Shown piece after piece: positions 1 to 9,312 of a stretch of 64,000 nucleotides of DNA (the first letter of the stretch is position 1; each line of letters starts with the position of its first letter). This DNA is from Acanthococcus lagerstroemiae. Lineage: Eukaryota; Arthropoda; Insecta; Hemiptera; Eriococcidae. The stretch covers positions 57,992,955 through 58,056,954 of the forward strand of contig CM063114.1 of the NCBI GenBank assembly GCA_031841125.1, read 5' to 3'. The position numbers were made by a program, and so were the translations under genes. The notes beneath the pieces are model-generated. The model had not been told where the DNA came from and did no database searches. It worked only from the letters and a program-made list of their open reading frames with translations.

Positions 1-281
1 CCTTTTTCGCGGTGGGATATAGGTAGAAGTCGCTCGGGGCCTGGTTCGGCAAGAAGGGGGATCACCTGTATGTTCAAATGAAATTAAAGTTCTTTACTGA
101 ATTATTGCATTAAATCATTGGAATTGAAAGTACGTGCTTGTATTTGAAGGGTGATAGGACTATACAGTAGAAGAATACAGGTAACACGGTTGTGCATATT
201 GTGCAAAATATGGTATTTTTTGCACCCAAATTGTTCAGGGAAGTGTCTTACAAAGTCCCGAAATTCCAAAACTGAATTCTG
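1..281. other. Unassigned AT-rich sequence
   Basis: No open frame, RNA gene or repeat was recognised. It may be the inner part of an element whose right terminus lies at 282-293 and whose left end is outside the window. Confidence 0.3.
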
Positions 282-293
282 GTAGACACCCTG
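282..293. mobile_element. Solo hAT-like terminus (GTAGACACCCTG)
   Basis: The sequence is the reverse complement of CAGGGTGTCTAC, which recurs as a left-facing end at 9313 and 18371. CAGGGTG termini are typical of some hAT-superfamily elements in insects. Only this end is visible, so length and target duplication cannot be assessed. Confidence 0.4.
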
Positions 294-921
294 GACGCGT
301 CTTTTAAGTCATTTTTTGATGTTTTTCAGTTTGTGGCTGTTGGCTGGTTTCAGTGTCTTACACAGTTTCGGATTGTTTGCAAGTTTTGGGCTGTTCAACA
401 ATTTTGGGCTGTTTTTCAGTCATAAGTTGTTCGTTTATTTCGGTTAGTTTCACTTTCTTCACATTTTGGAATTATGTTCGTTAATTTTGGGTTGTTGGTC
501 AATTTTAGTTCGGTCACACTTTTGGGTTTCTTGTAAATTTTAAAATTAGTCAATGTCAGAAGTTCTTCTTGAGTTTTGAACTATTTGACAGTTATGGAGT
601 GTTTTGTCAGTCTTGATTGTTTTTTCAATTTTGGATATTTGTTGATAGTGACTTTTAGTTCCCTTTATGTGTTTTTTTCTTCTTTTTTTTTTTTTTTTTC
701 TTAAGTAGACTGTTTCAAATATTCGGGCTGTTTTTCAGTTGTGAGGTGTTCATTGGTTTTAGACTGTTGGTTAGTTTCAGGGGTTTTTTTTTCACTCTTT
801 AGGGTTGTGGGTTAATTTTGGACTGTTCGTCAGTTTCAGTTCTATCGCACAGTTTTGGGCCATTTATAAATTTTAGAATTGGTTGATGTCAGATATTTTT
901 TTGCTTAAGTTTTGAACTACT

Positions 922-1391
922 TGTAGGACATAAATTAGCATGCGAAGTAGTGTCACGCAGTTGAGTACGATTGTGCCACATGCTACATTTTACAATCTCC
1001 CTCCTTTTTCAGAATATTTTTCTACACCAGTGCAGCCAAATACTTTTTTATACCCCCTCCCGTCACAGTTCTGATGTAGGTATGCCACTGATTGAAATTA
1101 TTAGTGCCACCCAGCGAAAATCTCTTATAATAGGTATGCTCTGACAATTTAGAAGTTCCCGATGCCAAAATTCCACCGGTTACCCGGGTAACTAAAGGGG
1201 AATAAAAGTAATCTGAGGGTAACTAATTGGTAACTTTTCCACTGCGGGTAACTAATTGCGTAGTATCCCACCAGTTACCCGGGTGACTAAAGGGAAACAA
1301 GGGTAATCTGTGGGTAACCCGAGGGTAACAAATGGGTAACTTTTCCGCGGGTAACTGGGTAACTAGAGAGTAACTGATTGCGCATCGGATT
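922..1391. mobile_element. Insert interrupting the 335-bp array
   Basis: Array sequence stops at about 921 and resumes at about 1392 at the matching point of the unit, so these roughly 470 bp are foreign to the array. The right half is the GGTAAC-rich duplication. No terminal inverted repeat or clear target duplication was found, and the class is unknown. Confidence 0.4.
1173..1388. repeat. GGGTAAC-rich imperfect tandem duplication
   Basis: Two units of about 95 and 120 bp start at 1173 and 1268. Both open with CCACC(G/A)GTTACCCGGGT and both contain GGTAACTTTTCC and GCGGGTAACT. Within them GGGTAAC or GGTAAC recurs about ten times and GTTACCC appears at the start of each unit, so short inverted pairing is possible. 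This is a compact minisatellite-like block. Confidence 0.65.
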
Positions 1392-1659
1392 ATGGGGTGG
1401 TTCGTCAATCTTAACTGTTTTTCCAATTTGGGATATTTGTTGATAGTGACTGTTGGCTCCTTTTAAATTTTAAATATTCAGACTGTCTCTCAATTTGTGA
1501 GGTGTTCATTGATTTTAGACGGTTGGTCAGTTGCAGTTTTTTTTCTTCACACTTTAGGGTTGCTGTCAAGTGTTGGGCTGTTGATCAGTTTCAGTTCCCA
1601 TAGTTTTGGGCCATTTGTAAATTTCAGAATTGGTCAATTTCAAATTTTTTTTCTTATTT

Positions 1660-1845
1660 TTTTATTTTATTTGCGGCTTGGAATAGACAATTGTGTATGT
1701 GTGAGTTACTTATTATACTTAGGTGAACCATCGTCTATTCCGCCCATCTTTGGGTATAGACATCTGTTGCATTCTACCAGAGTCTCCTGTCGAGGGCATC
1801 TCGCTAGTCCAGTGAGGTCTGATATACCTCACAATCTCGTCTATC
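1660..1845 (-). mobile_element. 5'-truncated RTE-like LINE tail
   Basis: On the minus strand the sequence ends in an A-rich tail (read here as TTTTTTTATTTTATTT near 1661). CGCCCATCTTTGGGTATAGAC near 1740 matches the conserved 3' ends of the RTE copies at 7210-7235, 9491-9515 and 33850-33880, where it encodes the end of the reverse-transcriptase protein. It sits inside the 335-bp array, which resumes after it, as expected for target-primed insertion with severe 5' truncation. Confidence 0.5.
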
Positions 1846-1957
1846 CTTTTTTTTCCTTAAGTTTTGGACTATTTGACGGTTATGGGCTGGTTTGTCAGTT
1901 TGGATTGTTTTTCAATTTTGGGATATTCGTTGATTGTGACTGGTAGTCCCGTTCATA

Positions 1958-2690
1958 TCGGAGAGTGTTGTACCTAGGTCAAAAGAAAAATTGTATTTTC
2001 AGCAGGTGGGTTTAACCCAGGAATCTACGATTTTAACCACAAATAACCCGTAACTATGCCAATATTTCATCCAACTTTCATAAAAATATTAATAATGATG
2101 AGAGATATTTAGTGATTTTTAAACTGAAGTTTTTGGTCCTAGGTACAACTACTCTCCTGTACCTAGAGCCTACCATATTTGTACCTAGAACCAATCATAA
2201 ATTCATGCAAAATGATTTATTTTCATCAAATTAAAAAATTACATTTCTGTACAAAAGTCACAAGGTGTTTTGGTGTATCAGGAACGGTACAGTTGTGAAC
2301 TCAGTGTAGCTGTGCCAAATTCTCCACAAACAAAGCAGAGCTGCTCCATATCAATTTGTGAGTCATTGTCAGTGTCATGAGTGGAGAATTGCCCTCCCTC
2401 TTCTGATGAGCTATCACCTTCTTCATCGTCTCCGCCAAACAATCTTCTGTTGAGAGCTGTTTTTTTCCCTTAGACTTGGGCTTGAGCTTACGTTTAGGCC
2501 GAGGCTGAGGCTTAGGTTCACTGTTATTATTCTTACCGATTTTTTAACAGGTTTCTTCTCTTCCAGTTGCGCAAATTTTTTCGATTTTAATTTCGAAATA
2601 AAATCAATGAAATTCTGTCGAATTAAACCACAATATTATAAGTTGTTCATTGGCCCTAGGTACAAAAATTACTGTGTAGATACAGCACAC
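1958..2690. mobile_element. DNA transposon remnant with GTACCTAG subterminal repeats
   Basis: GTACCTAGG or its complement occurs near both ends (about 1969 and 2656) and GTACCTAG variants occur at about 2134, 2158 and 2181, as expected of subterminal transposase-binding repeats. The ends read roughly AGAGTGTTGTACCTAGG on the left and, in reverse complement, ACAGTAATTTTTGTACCTAGG on the right. The interior carries a fossil protein C-terminus on the minus strand. A pogo/Tigger-type identity is suggested only by that fossil protein. Confidence 0.4.
2281..2545 (-). pseudogene. Fossil transposase C-terminus (pogo/Tigger-like, tentative)
   Basis: Minus-strand translation gives a Lys/Pro/Arg-rich stretch (about 2545-2461). 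After a one-base frameshift near 2460 comes a segment with an NRRLF motif, an acidic Asp/Glu/Ser run and the sequence LCFVCGEFG just before a stop at 2278-2280. The order basic, RRLF, acidic, C-x-x-C-GEFG resembles the C-terminal tail of DDE transposases of the pogo/Tigger group, from family knowledge. The catalytic domain is not visible. It is too short and shifted to encode a working protein, and a host protein fragment is possible. Confidence 0.35.
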
Positions 2691-2802
2691 GTTCGGTGTA
2701 CGCAAAGTTCTGATGCAAATAATAATTTTAATTGTTGATGAAATTTCAATTGTCAATTATCAAACTACGTGGAAACTCATCTGCCAAGATTTCTTCTAAA
2801 TC

Positions 2803-2907
2803 TCGGCACTGATACGATGCCCGAAAGGGTAGTTTCTGGTGCTGGGGGTGCGGTGTCTCAGGGGCCTTTTTGACATGCGTCCATCGCCATACGTCCCACT
2901 ACACCAC
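2803..2907 (+). repeat. Short 110-bp dispersed repeat, copy 1
   Basis: It contains CGATGCCCGAAAGGGTAGTT and CATCGCCATACGTCCCAC in the same order as the copy at 47107-47216, and is the reverse complement of the copy at 7338-7440. This copy is diverged and shows no certain target duplication. Confidence 0.6.
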
Positions 2908-3270
2908 TTGAAGAATAATCTATTAATTCAACTTGCTTTCTCCCAAATATGAAAAATTCTGACCAAATTCGAAAAAATATGAATTTTTAATGTACATTTT
3001 CTTAAATTTATTATTTTTTCATCTTCGTTTTTAAATGTGAACTCCAAAATACTAGCAAAAGAAGAAATTGAACATTATTGAACCGTCAAAATTAGTTTTT
3101 GGTTTTGCAATTTAGAACCCTTAACGTGAGTAATGTGAACCAATGAAAAAAGTCACGGAAGGGTTATGAAGAAGTCAGAAATTTCAGAAATTTGTATTTA
3201 TTAGACTTACTTCGTTGTAGCTTGATAATCAGTTTTTGGTTTAAATGACAGAGAACATAAACTTGGTTAT
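2908..3270. other. AT-rich spacer
   Basis: Nothing recognisable: no open frame of note and no inverted repeat. Confidence 0.3.
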
Positions 3271-3769
3271 AGGGCTTTTAACTGTCGGGTTTGTTTACAT
3301 GATTTCTTATCTCGCTGTGGGATTATCAGTAATTTCTCAGCGAATTTGAATGTGTCGAAAATTGATATTACTATGTTACCGTCGTAGTGTTGCCAATTTG
3401 GAATAATTCGAAGTCCACTTGGCCCCCATGAATTTCGGATCTAGCATCAACATAATTGCTTGCATAATCCATTTCAATCTTGGCATAATTTTCCAAAATT
3501 TAGCACATTTTTTAAATTTATAATCCACAGTTAGAGCTCCATACCACAAACGTTTGAACTTCGAACCATTAATTACTTGGCCTACCCGTAGTCTATACAG
3601 TGAACCTGTTCATCATTCATCACTATCATTAATCAATGTCACGAAATGCCTAGGAAAAAGACCAAAACTCATTGTTATTAAGGTCTCTTCTTTTCGGGGC
3701 TAGCGCATATAGATACAGTTTGAGTAAAGCTCTAGACACAGAGATGAAAAGCCATATGAAAAAACTTTT

Positions 3770-4152
3770 ACTTACGGCTTTAACTTCTGACCTTGGAAAA
3801 TAAAACTTTAGCTTTTGCTTTTTAAGTGTTTTCATATTCAGCTTTTCGCTTTTGACTTTCAGCTTTTTCCCTAAATTTTGAATATTTTGTACAATATTAT
3901 ATGTTTTTTAAATAGCTTTTCACAACACTGCTTAACAGTTTCCACTTTAACAGCACTGACCATTGAGATATAATGAAAATATAAATGAACATTTGAAATT
4001 ATAGTTTATATAAATAGATAAATACTGGAAAAGCTGGAAAAAATAAAACTTTTGCTTTTGCTTTCAATTATCTGTGCATTCTAGCTTTTGCTTTTCAGGT
4101 AAAAACTCTTCGCTTTTAGCTTTCCGCTTTCGGCTTTTAGCTTGCTTTCCAT
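3770..4152. repeat. Degenerate GCTTTTAGCTTTT low-complexity DNA
   Basis: Variants of AGCTTTTGCTTTT and CGCTTTTAGCTTT recur in 3770-3870 and 4030-4152, separated by a stretch of ordinary AT-rich sequence. It explains the short Lys/Phe-rich frames here. Confidence 0.5.
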
Positions 4153-4162
4153 CTCCTAAGGA

Positions 4163-4309
4163 CAGTACAATCGTCCGCCATTTTGAATCCAACCGCGCCC
4201 GTCGATGCCGAACTGACTACGCGGTACGCTCCGCATAATCAGATTCGGCATCCACGGGCACGGTTGAAGTCACAATGATCGTACTGACACAAAGTATACA
4301 GAGCTCTAG
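4163..4309. mobile_element. Foldback MITE, family F1 copy 1
   Basis: The sequence is largely self-complementary: AATCGTCCGCCATTTTGAAT and CCGTCGATGCCGAACTGACT face ATTCGGCATCCACGGGC and GATCGTACTGACAC. It matches 19809-19986 over most of its length, including CTCCGCATA at the centre and GAGCTCTAG at the right end. The left end is eroded compared with that copy. Confidence 0.65.
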
Positions 4310-4391
4310 TTTGAGGAATATTAACATGATGCACGAATTGACGAATTCTATGAAAAATCAACTTAAAGAGTGTGCAAGATATACAATGCCT

Positions 4392-4462
4392 ACTTTCTTT
4401 CTTTCTTTCTTTTTTTTTCTTTTTTTTTTCTTTTCTTCTCTCTCTCTCTCTCTCTCTCTCTC
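4392..4462. repeat. Polypyrimidine microsatellite (CTTT)n-(T)n-(CT)n
   Basis: CTTT repeats, T runs and about eleven CT dinucleotides follow each other. The Glu/Arg/Lys-rich and Ser/Leu/Phe-rich frames across this region are simple translations of the tract. Confidence 0.9.
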
Positions 4463-4697
4463 GAAGATAATCTGTAGTGATTTTAGTGCTGAGAAAATGA
4501 ATCTTAAGGATAGCAGAAACCACTGTAGCTGGGTCTTTATAGGCATAGTTTGGTAACTTAAAAAAAAATTTATTGTAATTTTTTGGTATAATTTTTGTAC
4601 ATTTTGCCATAATTTGGCTCAATTTTTCGCCTACAAAGTCCACAGAAAAAACCGTGCGGTCCTTGAAAACAGTTTGATTGCAACTTAGACTAGCACA

Positions 4698-4702
<5 letters not shown>

Positions 4703-4728
<26 letters not shown>
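4703..4728. repeat. Poly(A) run
   Basis: About 26 consecutive A residues. It may be the tail of a retrotransposed sequence, but no body was recognised beside it. Confidence 0.8.
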
Positions 4729-5354
4729 CTTGGCATATAATTAATTTAACTTTTTTTTTTTCTTTTTTTTTTTGGCTTTCTGGCATAATCTAGCACAGAT
4801 TTTACTTCAATCTAGCATAGAGAAAAAAATTTTATTGGCAACTGTATACCGTGATTGAACGTTGAAATTATGGTTTAAAATGAAGAAAATTATGTCTCGA
4901 GAAATATGTTTATAATTAATGGTGACCTCCCTCGCGGTGGTCTCTCATCTGACTGTTTTCCTACAGGTATGAATATGAATAATTACGATCGTTTTCTGGA
5001 GAGAAAGGACCTGGTGTTATTAATTATTAAACTTGTCAGTATTCACACCTGCTTGGAAATGCTTTGAACAAATTTTCGCATTTTGATAGCCATCTTCACG
5101 TTGATTTGGATCCAATTTCAGATCGGAAACTATGCCTTCCTATGTTTTAATAACAGTTTAAGACATTCTTCACCAAATTTGACTACAACTTTCGGCAAAC
5201 CAAAAAACGATTCATGAAGATGCGTATTGCTTCTCGAGTCACAGCTATTAACACTACAAATGTGCATGTTTTCATAAGAATGACAGTCCAAGTCATCGTC
5301 AAAATAGTGTATTGAAAAAAATCGAAATTCGTAATAAAATGTGGGAACAGAACC

Positions 5355-5436
5355 ATATGTGACGTGACGTGTCACAAGGAAAGGGCCTCAGTCTCCAGTT
5401 ACCACTGCGGCCCTTTTCTTGTGACACGTCACATAT
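5355..5436. mobile_element. Short hairpin element, family H1 copy 1
   Basis: The right arm ATATGTGACGTGTCACAAGA (read in reverse complement from 5436) and the left arm from 5355 match through AAAGGGCC. A five-base TGACG duplication in the left arm is the main difference. A 20-bp loop separates the arms. A second copy lies at 24805-24889, and part of the arm (GGGCCCTTTTCTTGT) occurs inside the MITE copies at 13542-14147 and 19136-19501. Confidence 0.65.
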
Positions 5437-5511
5437 AGCTACTTAATGATAATTCCACATCCCACAGCGAGATAAGAAATCATGTAAACAGACCGGACAG
5501 GGAAAAGCCCT

Positions 5512-5794
5512 TTTCCGGTTATTTTTTCACATCTTCTATATTTATCAATATTATCATTATCGCCTTTTTCATTTCCATAATTTTTGTGTTATTTTTGTAA
5601 TTTCTGTAATTTTTTATTTTTTGTAATTTTTTTATATTTCTCAATTTTTGTCTTCTCTGGCCGTTTGCAGTTTCCGGCGGCTCATAAATTTTGGCTCTTA
5701 GTCACTTTAAATTTTTATTTATTCATTGTTTAGGACTGTTCGACAGGTTGAACTGTCAGTTTCAGAAATGTGTGCTCTCTAAACCGTATTTTAA
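5512..5794. other. T-rich spacer before LINE copy R1
   Basis: T-rich sequence with TTTTTGTAATTTTT-like repeats. No gene or clear element was seen. Confidence 0.3.
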
Positions 5795-6162
5795 TAAGTA
5801 GTGGAGCGATAGCAGGGAAGGACGGAATTTAAAACGAATTTCTGTCAACGAATTAACCAACCCACTGCAAGAATTTTTAACAAAATAATAGTAGAAGAGG
5901 AGATATCGTGCCAATGGGAAGTAGGAGAAATTATTATATTATTTAAAAAAAAGGGGGTAAGGGAATAATCGACAGTTATAGGCCTATTAGTCTAACTTCT
6001 AACGGGAGTAAAGTATTCGGGAAAATAATGAAAGAAAGAATTTATAATCAATTAGTAGATAGTAACCAAGGAAGGAAGTAGGCGGGTTTTCGAAAAGACT
6101 TCTCAACAGTAGAGCAAATTTTTATACTAAACTAAATAATTGAAAGAGTAAACGAATATAAC

Positions 6163-6567
6163 ATGGAACTGTATCTCCTCTTCATCGACTTCCAAAAAGC
6201 ATTCGACATGGTTAATCACGAATATTTATGGGGGGCCCTCGCTAACCAAAGTATAAACGTGAAAATAATAAAGATACTGAAAAATATGTATAAAAACTAC
6301 AAGGCTTACATAAGGCTAAATAGAAAGGGTGAAGAATTTAATGTTAATATAGGGGTAAGGCAAGGAGATCCATTCTCCCCTAATCTATTCAATAGTATAC
6401 TTGAAGAAGTATTTAGGAAAATGGATTGGGAGCGGAAAGGATTGAGGGTCGATAGTGAGTACTTCAGCAACTTGAGATTCGCGGATGACATACTCGTAGT
6501 AATAATTGACAATTCGCCGGGAGAGGTAAAGGAAATGGCAGAAAAATTTATTGCCAAGAGCAGGTAA
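6163..6567 (+). pseudogene. R1 reverse-transcriptase core fragment
   Basis: A 134-codon open segment of the reverse transcriptase, which in this family copies element RNA into DNA at a nicked target. FIDFQKAFD is at residues 7-15 (motif A, catalytic Asp9), GVRQGDP at 64-70, and FADD at 106-109 (nucleotides 6478-6489), so all three catalytic aspartates are kept. The upstream part of the same domain is in frame with a stop near 6140, and the downstream thumb continues after a stop. The intact triad suggests fairly recent loss. It is an island in a broken gene, not an independent protein. Confidence 0.7.
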
Positions 6568-6594
6568 GCGGGTCTAATTATAGCAAAATCCAAA

Positions 6595-7088
6595 TTGCTG
6601 GCAAAAAAGAAACTAGAAAAATTTGAAGTAAGCGGAGTAGAAATTGAGGGGGTAGAGGAAGTGGAATATTTGGGGTTATTAATTTCGTTCAAAAACAAGA
6701 GGGAAAAAGAATTGAGCAGAATGGTACAAGAAGGGTGGAAATACTTTTGGGCATTAAAGAAAATTTTTAAAGGAAGGATAGGCATTTACCTAAAAACCAA
6801 AATATGGGAAAGTTGTGCTCTGTCGGTGCTCGTATACGGTACCCAAACGTGGGCTTTAACAAAAGCTACTATATAAGAAAACTACAAACCACTGAAAAAG
6901 CAACGAAGAGAAGTATTTTAGGCATAAAGAAAAAAAGTAGAATTGAGAACAAAAAGATAAGAAGGGTAGTAAAAGCAAAAGACATGGAGAGGGTAATCAA
7001 AAAACAAAAATGGAAGTATGCGGGTCATATTTTAAGAGAAAAAGGGAAGTGGACAAAAAAAAATAGAGGCCCGGGTGCCGTACAATGA
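6595..7088 (+). pseudogene. R1 reverse-transcriptase C-terminal fragments
   Basis: Two overlapping frames (6595-6876 and 6804-7088) carry successive parts of one C-terminal region: VEYLGLLISFKNKREKE, WKYFWALKKIFKG and LVYGTQTWAL, then in the other frame LQTTEKATKRSILGIKKK and KWKYAGHILREKGKW. A single-base shift lies between about 6830 and 6880. These blocks recur in copies R2, R4 and R6, which identifies one related group of RTE-like LINEs. No zinc knuckle or RNase H domain is seen. Confidence 0.65.
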
Positions 7089-7337
7089 GAAAAGGCATAA
7101 AGGTGGGCCGCTGACGCGTTAGCGGGACCAATTTAGGAAGGATTTAGTAAGGAAATGGGCCCAAAGTGGAGAAGAATAGCCGCCAACAAAGTCGAATGGA
7201 AAAGACGCGGGGAGGCGTATGCCCAAAAATGGGCTAAGATAGTGATGGGGAGGAGACTCCCCCCCCCCAGTTTACGGTCTTAAGGCGCCCTTCAATAGTA
7301 GGTTAAGGAAAAGCCGTCACCGCTGAAATATAATATA

Positions 7338-7440
7338 TATGGTGATGCACACATGCCAAAGTGGCTCCCCAGACACCGCACCCCTGGCCCCGGAAACTAC
7401 CATTTCGAGTATCGCATCAGTGACCAGAGAGACTTCTAAA
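7338..7440 (-). repeat. Short 110-bp dispersed repeat, copy 2
   Basis: GGTGATGCACACATGCCAAA and ACTACCATTTCGAGTATCGC are the reverse complement of blocks in the 47107-47216 copy. It follows the AT-rich tail of LINE R1 directly. Confidence 0.6.
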
Positions 7441-7744
7441 CCGTATTACCGTATAATATTTTTATATTGTGTTACAATTGGCACATTTTCTCCATTTGGA
7501 GTTATTACGATTGAAGAAAGAAAAAGAGATAAGTATTCTTCTCTTTCAAACCAGCTCATAAAAATGTTTTTTTTATTTTTCACAAACAAACCGAATGGAT
7601 AACATAAGAGTACCTGCTTAACATGTAAAATCAGTATTGTGCTCTGCATGCAACACACATGAGTTATTTCCCAAAAAATGTGTTGCATTTGATGAGTGGA
7701 ATCAGCCTGCTCTATTTTGGAGTGACATTTTTGGTATGTTATGG
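7441..7744. other. Unassigned spacer
   Basis: No supported feature. Opposed short frames at 7446-7811 and 7637-7891 run into the MITE and are not credible. Confidence 0.3.
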
Positions 7745-7885
7745 CAATGGCATAGCCTAGGGGGATCGACGGGGTTTGGACCCTCGATACTGTTTTTTCT
7801 CGTTTTAGCACTCACTCTAACACCCCCTTCCTTCAGTCCAGACCAGACTCCCCCCCCCTCGAACACTAAACTGGCTACGCCACTG
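7745..7885. mobile_element. hAT-type MITE, CAGTGGCGTAGCC family (short form)
   Basis: The ends are CAATGGCATAGCC on the left and, in reverse complement, CAGTGGCGTAGCC on the right. The flanks TGTTATGG (7737-7744) and TGTTAAGG (7886-7893) match at 7 of 8 positions, the size expected for a hAT target duplication. The inside resembles the MITE at 36082-36231 (CCCCCCCCTCGAACACTA). Confidence 0.75.
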
Positions 7886-7893
7886 TGTTAAGG

Positions 7894-8446
7894 TACTTCC
7901 TTGGACAATTCGCACCATCTAAATCCCTTTTGATGTCTCTAAATCTCATTTCAAGGCCTGGTTTCGTAGGACTATGCCCACTTCGGAGGCAGACGATATG
8001 ATTTTTCAGTTCGATCTTTCAATTTGTTTCACATATCGACACCTATATGCCGGTTTTGCTGGTGCGCCTGATTAACCGACGATCAATCTCATTCTTCGAG
8101 GTGGGCGAGAACTCGTTCCGTCAAAGCTGATTTAATTTTTGTGAATTTAAATCACCGTGATCTTCTCATTAATAAACGGCGTCGACAGCAGACGCCAAAT
8201 AATCGTTCGATCACTGTTCGGAAAAGAAGACGATTTTCGAGTAAATTCCGTTTCATGAACAAAATTAATAATAAGTAATTCGAGAAGTTGGGATGAGATA
8301 CTTCATTTACATCGTTTCCGATTGCGCAATTTTCGTACTCAAGGTTACGCCATTTTCCATCTTATGACTAAATCACTTCGACCGGGAATATCTATGTCGA
8401 ATATACGGATACCACTTTTTTTTCTCTCTCTCTTCCTTTTTCAGCC
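7894..8446. other. Unique-looking sequence upstream of a TATA box
   Basis: No repeat match was seen within the window and the dinucleotide pattern is less T-rich than the surroundings. It may be host upstream DNA of the candidate exon at 8716-8857. Confidence 0.3.
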
Positions 8447-8454
8447 TATATAAG
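8447..8454 (+). promoter_or_regulatory. TATA box candidate (TATATAAG)
   Basis: TATATAAG is a strong TATA consensus preceded by a CT-rich run. A start would fall near 8475-8480, about 240 bp before the ATG of the candidate exon. No initiator consensus stands out, and TATA-like strings are common in AT-rich DNA. Confidence 0.3.
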
Positions 8455-8715
8455 AAATTCATTCGCCGAATAATGTGCGGGATAATATTTAGATCTTACC
8501 CAATTAATTTTGTCGTCTAATCTTCTTAAACGTGTACATCTGTAGTTGAAAACTATTCCGCATTCTTTTTACGCACAACATACTCTGTATCAACCTTGAT
8601 TGGTGTAATCTGTATAATTCGAAAATTAAAAATCAACCGAAATAAGTAAACAAAAAAAATCGTTAGTTATGGTACTGGTTTTTAAAAAAGCCGTACAGAT
8701 TCTTTGCTTCGCTCA

Positions 8716-8857
8716 ATGGATGCGTGTAATCGTTTATGGAAATTTTTTTTTAAATCGAATTTGGGTGTATGGAGAGGCCTGCGGGCGAGCCGAGACGATT
8801 ACATTCGACGGGTGTACGCGTATTTTCTGGGAAAAAATGTTAAAATCTGTGTTCAAG
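8716..8857 (+). CDS. Candidate first coding exon, function unknown
   Basis: An ATG at 8716 opens 47 codons (beginning MDACNRLWKFFFK and including RDDYIRRVYAYFLGKNV) that run into a textbook splice donor, CAAG|GTGAGT, with the intron starting at 8858. An unspliced reading would hit a stop shortly after. The donor, the TATA box about 270 bp upstream and the absence of repeat matches support a host first exon. Against it: a competing frame (8669-8869) covers the same stretch, the ATG context is weak, and no second exon was found. The peptide was not recognised. Confidence 0.25.
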
Positions 8858-8998
8858 GTGAGTGGTTAACAAGATTAGGAGTTTAATTAACGTTCAGTTA
8901 ATATAACGACAGTTAAAGTAAACGCATCAGTGTTTTGTTATGTTTTCGTCTGTCTGCGATCGGTTGGGACGCCGTTGACGAGAGCAGCGAGAAATTGA

Positions 8999-9312
8999 CT
9001 ATTAATAGCTAAATCGGTTTATGAATTCGGTCGAAGTAATTAGACGTTAGAACTTAGTTGATGTACAATTGACCAATCCGTCGGTCTGCCAGTACTTCTT
9101 ACACCGGATTCCTTCAGAAGCACCAAAAGAAAATCATGAATGAAAGTAGATTACATCTGATGATTGACCGGCCTCTTCTTTACTGTTGGACACCAGGGGC
9201 CACGCAAAAGCTACGGCTAGACACTTGGGTGTTCGATTCTGCATCAGCTAAGTTGAAATTCTGACGTCTAATTACTTCAACCGAATTCATAAACCGATCT
9301 AGCTATTAATAG
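8999..9312. mobile_element. Foldback element, 314 bp
   Basis: The left arm from 8999 (CTATTAATAGCTAAATCGGT, then TTATGAATTCGGT and GAAGTAATTAGACGT) is matched in reverse complement by the right arm 9234-9312 with few differences. The loop is about 155 bp. The outermost ten bases, CTATTAATAG, are themselves a palindrome. The element abuts a CAGGGTGTCTAC terminus at 9313. Confidence 0.65.

Larger units (their letters stand above)
296..1955. repeat. Degenerate tandem array, unit about 335 bp
   Basis: The order of motifs (TTTTGAACTATTTGACAG, CAATTTTGGATATTTGTTGA, GGTGTTCATTGGTTTTAGAC, TTTTGGGCCATTTATAAATT) repeats. A partial unit lies at about 296-572, a full unit at 573-910, a third at about 905-921 plus 1392-1858, and a partial fourth at 1859-1955. 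The third unit is broken by an insert at 922-1391 and by a LINE tail at about 1660-1845. Copies differ by many substitutions and T-tract length changes. T/G-rich open frames here are by-products of composition. Confidence 0.6.
3271..5511. mobile_element. 2.2-kb block bounded by a 53-bp inverted repeat
   Basis: The left arm 3271-3323 (AGGGCTTTT, then TTTACATGATTTCTTATCTC, then GCTGTGGGAT) is the reverse complement of the right arm 5459-5511 with only a few differences. Such arms suggest terminal inverted repeats of a large non-autonomous DNA element, or two opposed copies of one smaller repeat. The interior has no transposase-like frame. It holds GCTTTT-rich DNA, a foldback copy, a polypyrimidine tract and a hairpin element. 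No target duplication was identified. Confidence 0.45.
5795..7330 (+). mobile_element. RTE-like non-LTR retrotransposon R1 (5'-truncated)
   Basis: Translation in shifting frames reads through reverse-transcriptase blocks in the right order: SGAIAGKDGI near 5800, LFKKKGG and SYRPISLTSNGSK near 5945-6005, QAGFRKDFSTVEQI near 6080, then the catalytic core, then a C-terminal part ending near 7235 with the EAYAQKWAK-like end shared by the other copies. The endonuclease domain is missing, so the copy is 5'-truncated. Stops at about 6080 and 6135 and a shift near 6850 show it is dead. A short 3' region and an AT-rich tail follow. Confidence 0.75.

Noticed and set aside
4239..4643. Frames rich in Arg/Glu/Lys or Ser/Leu/Phe
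   Set aside because: They are translations of the CT/CTTT tract at 4392-4462.
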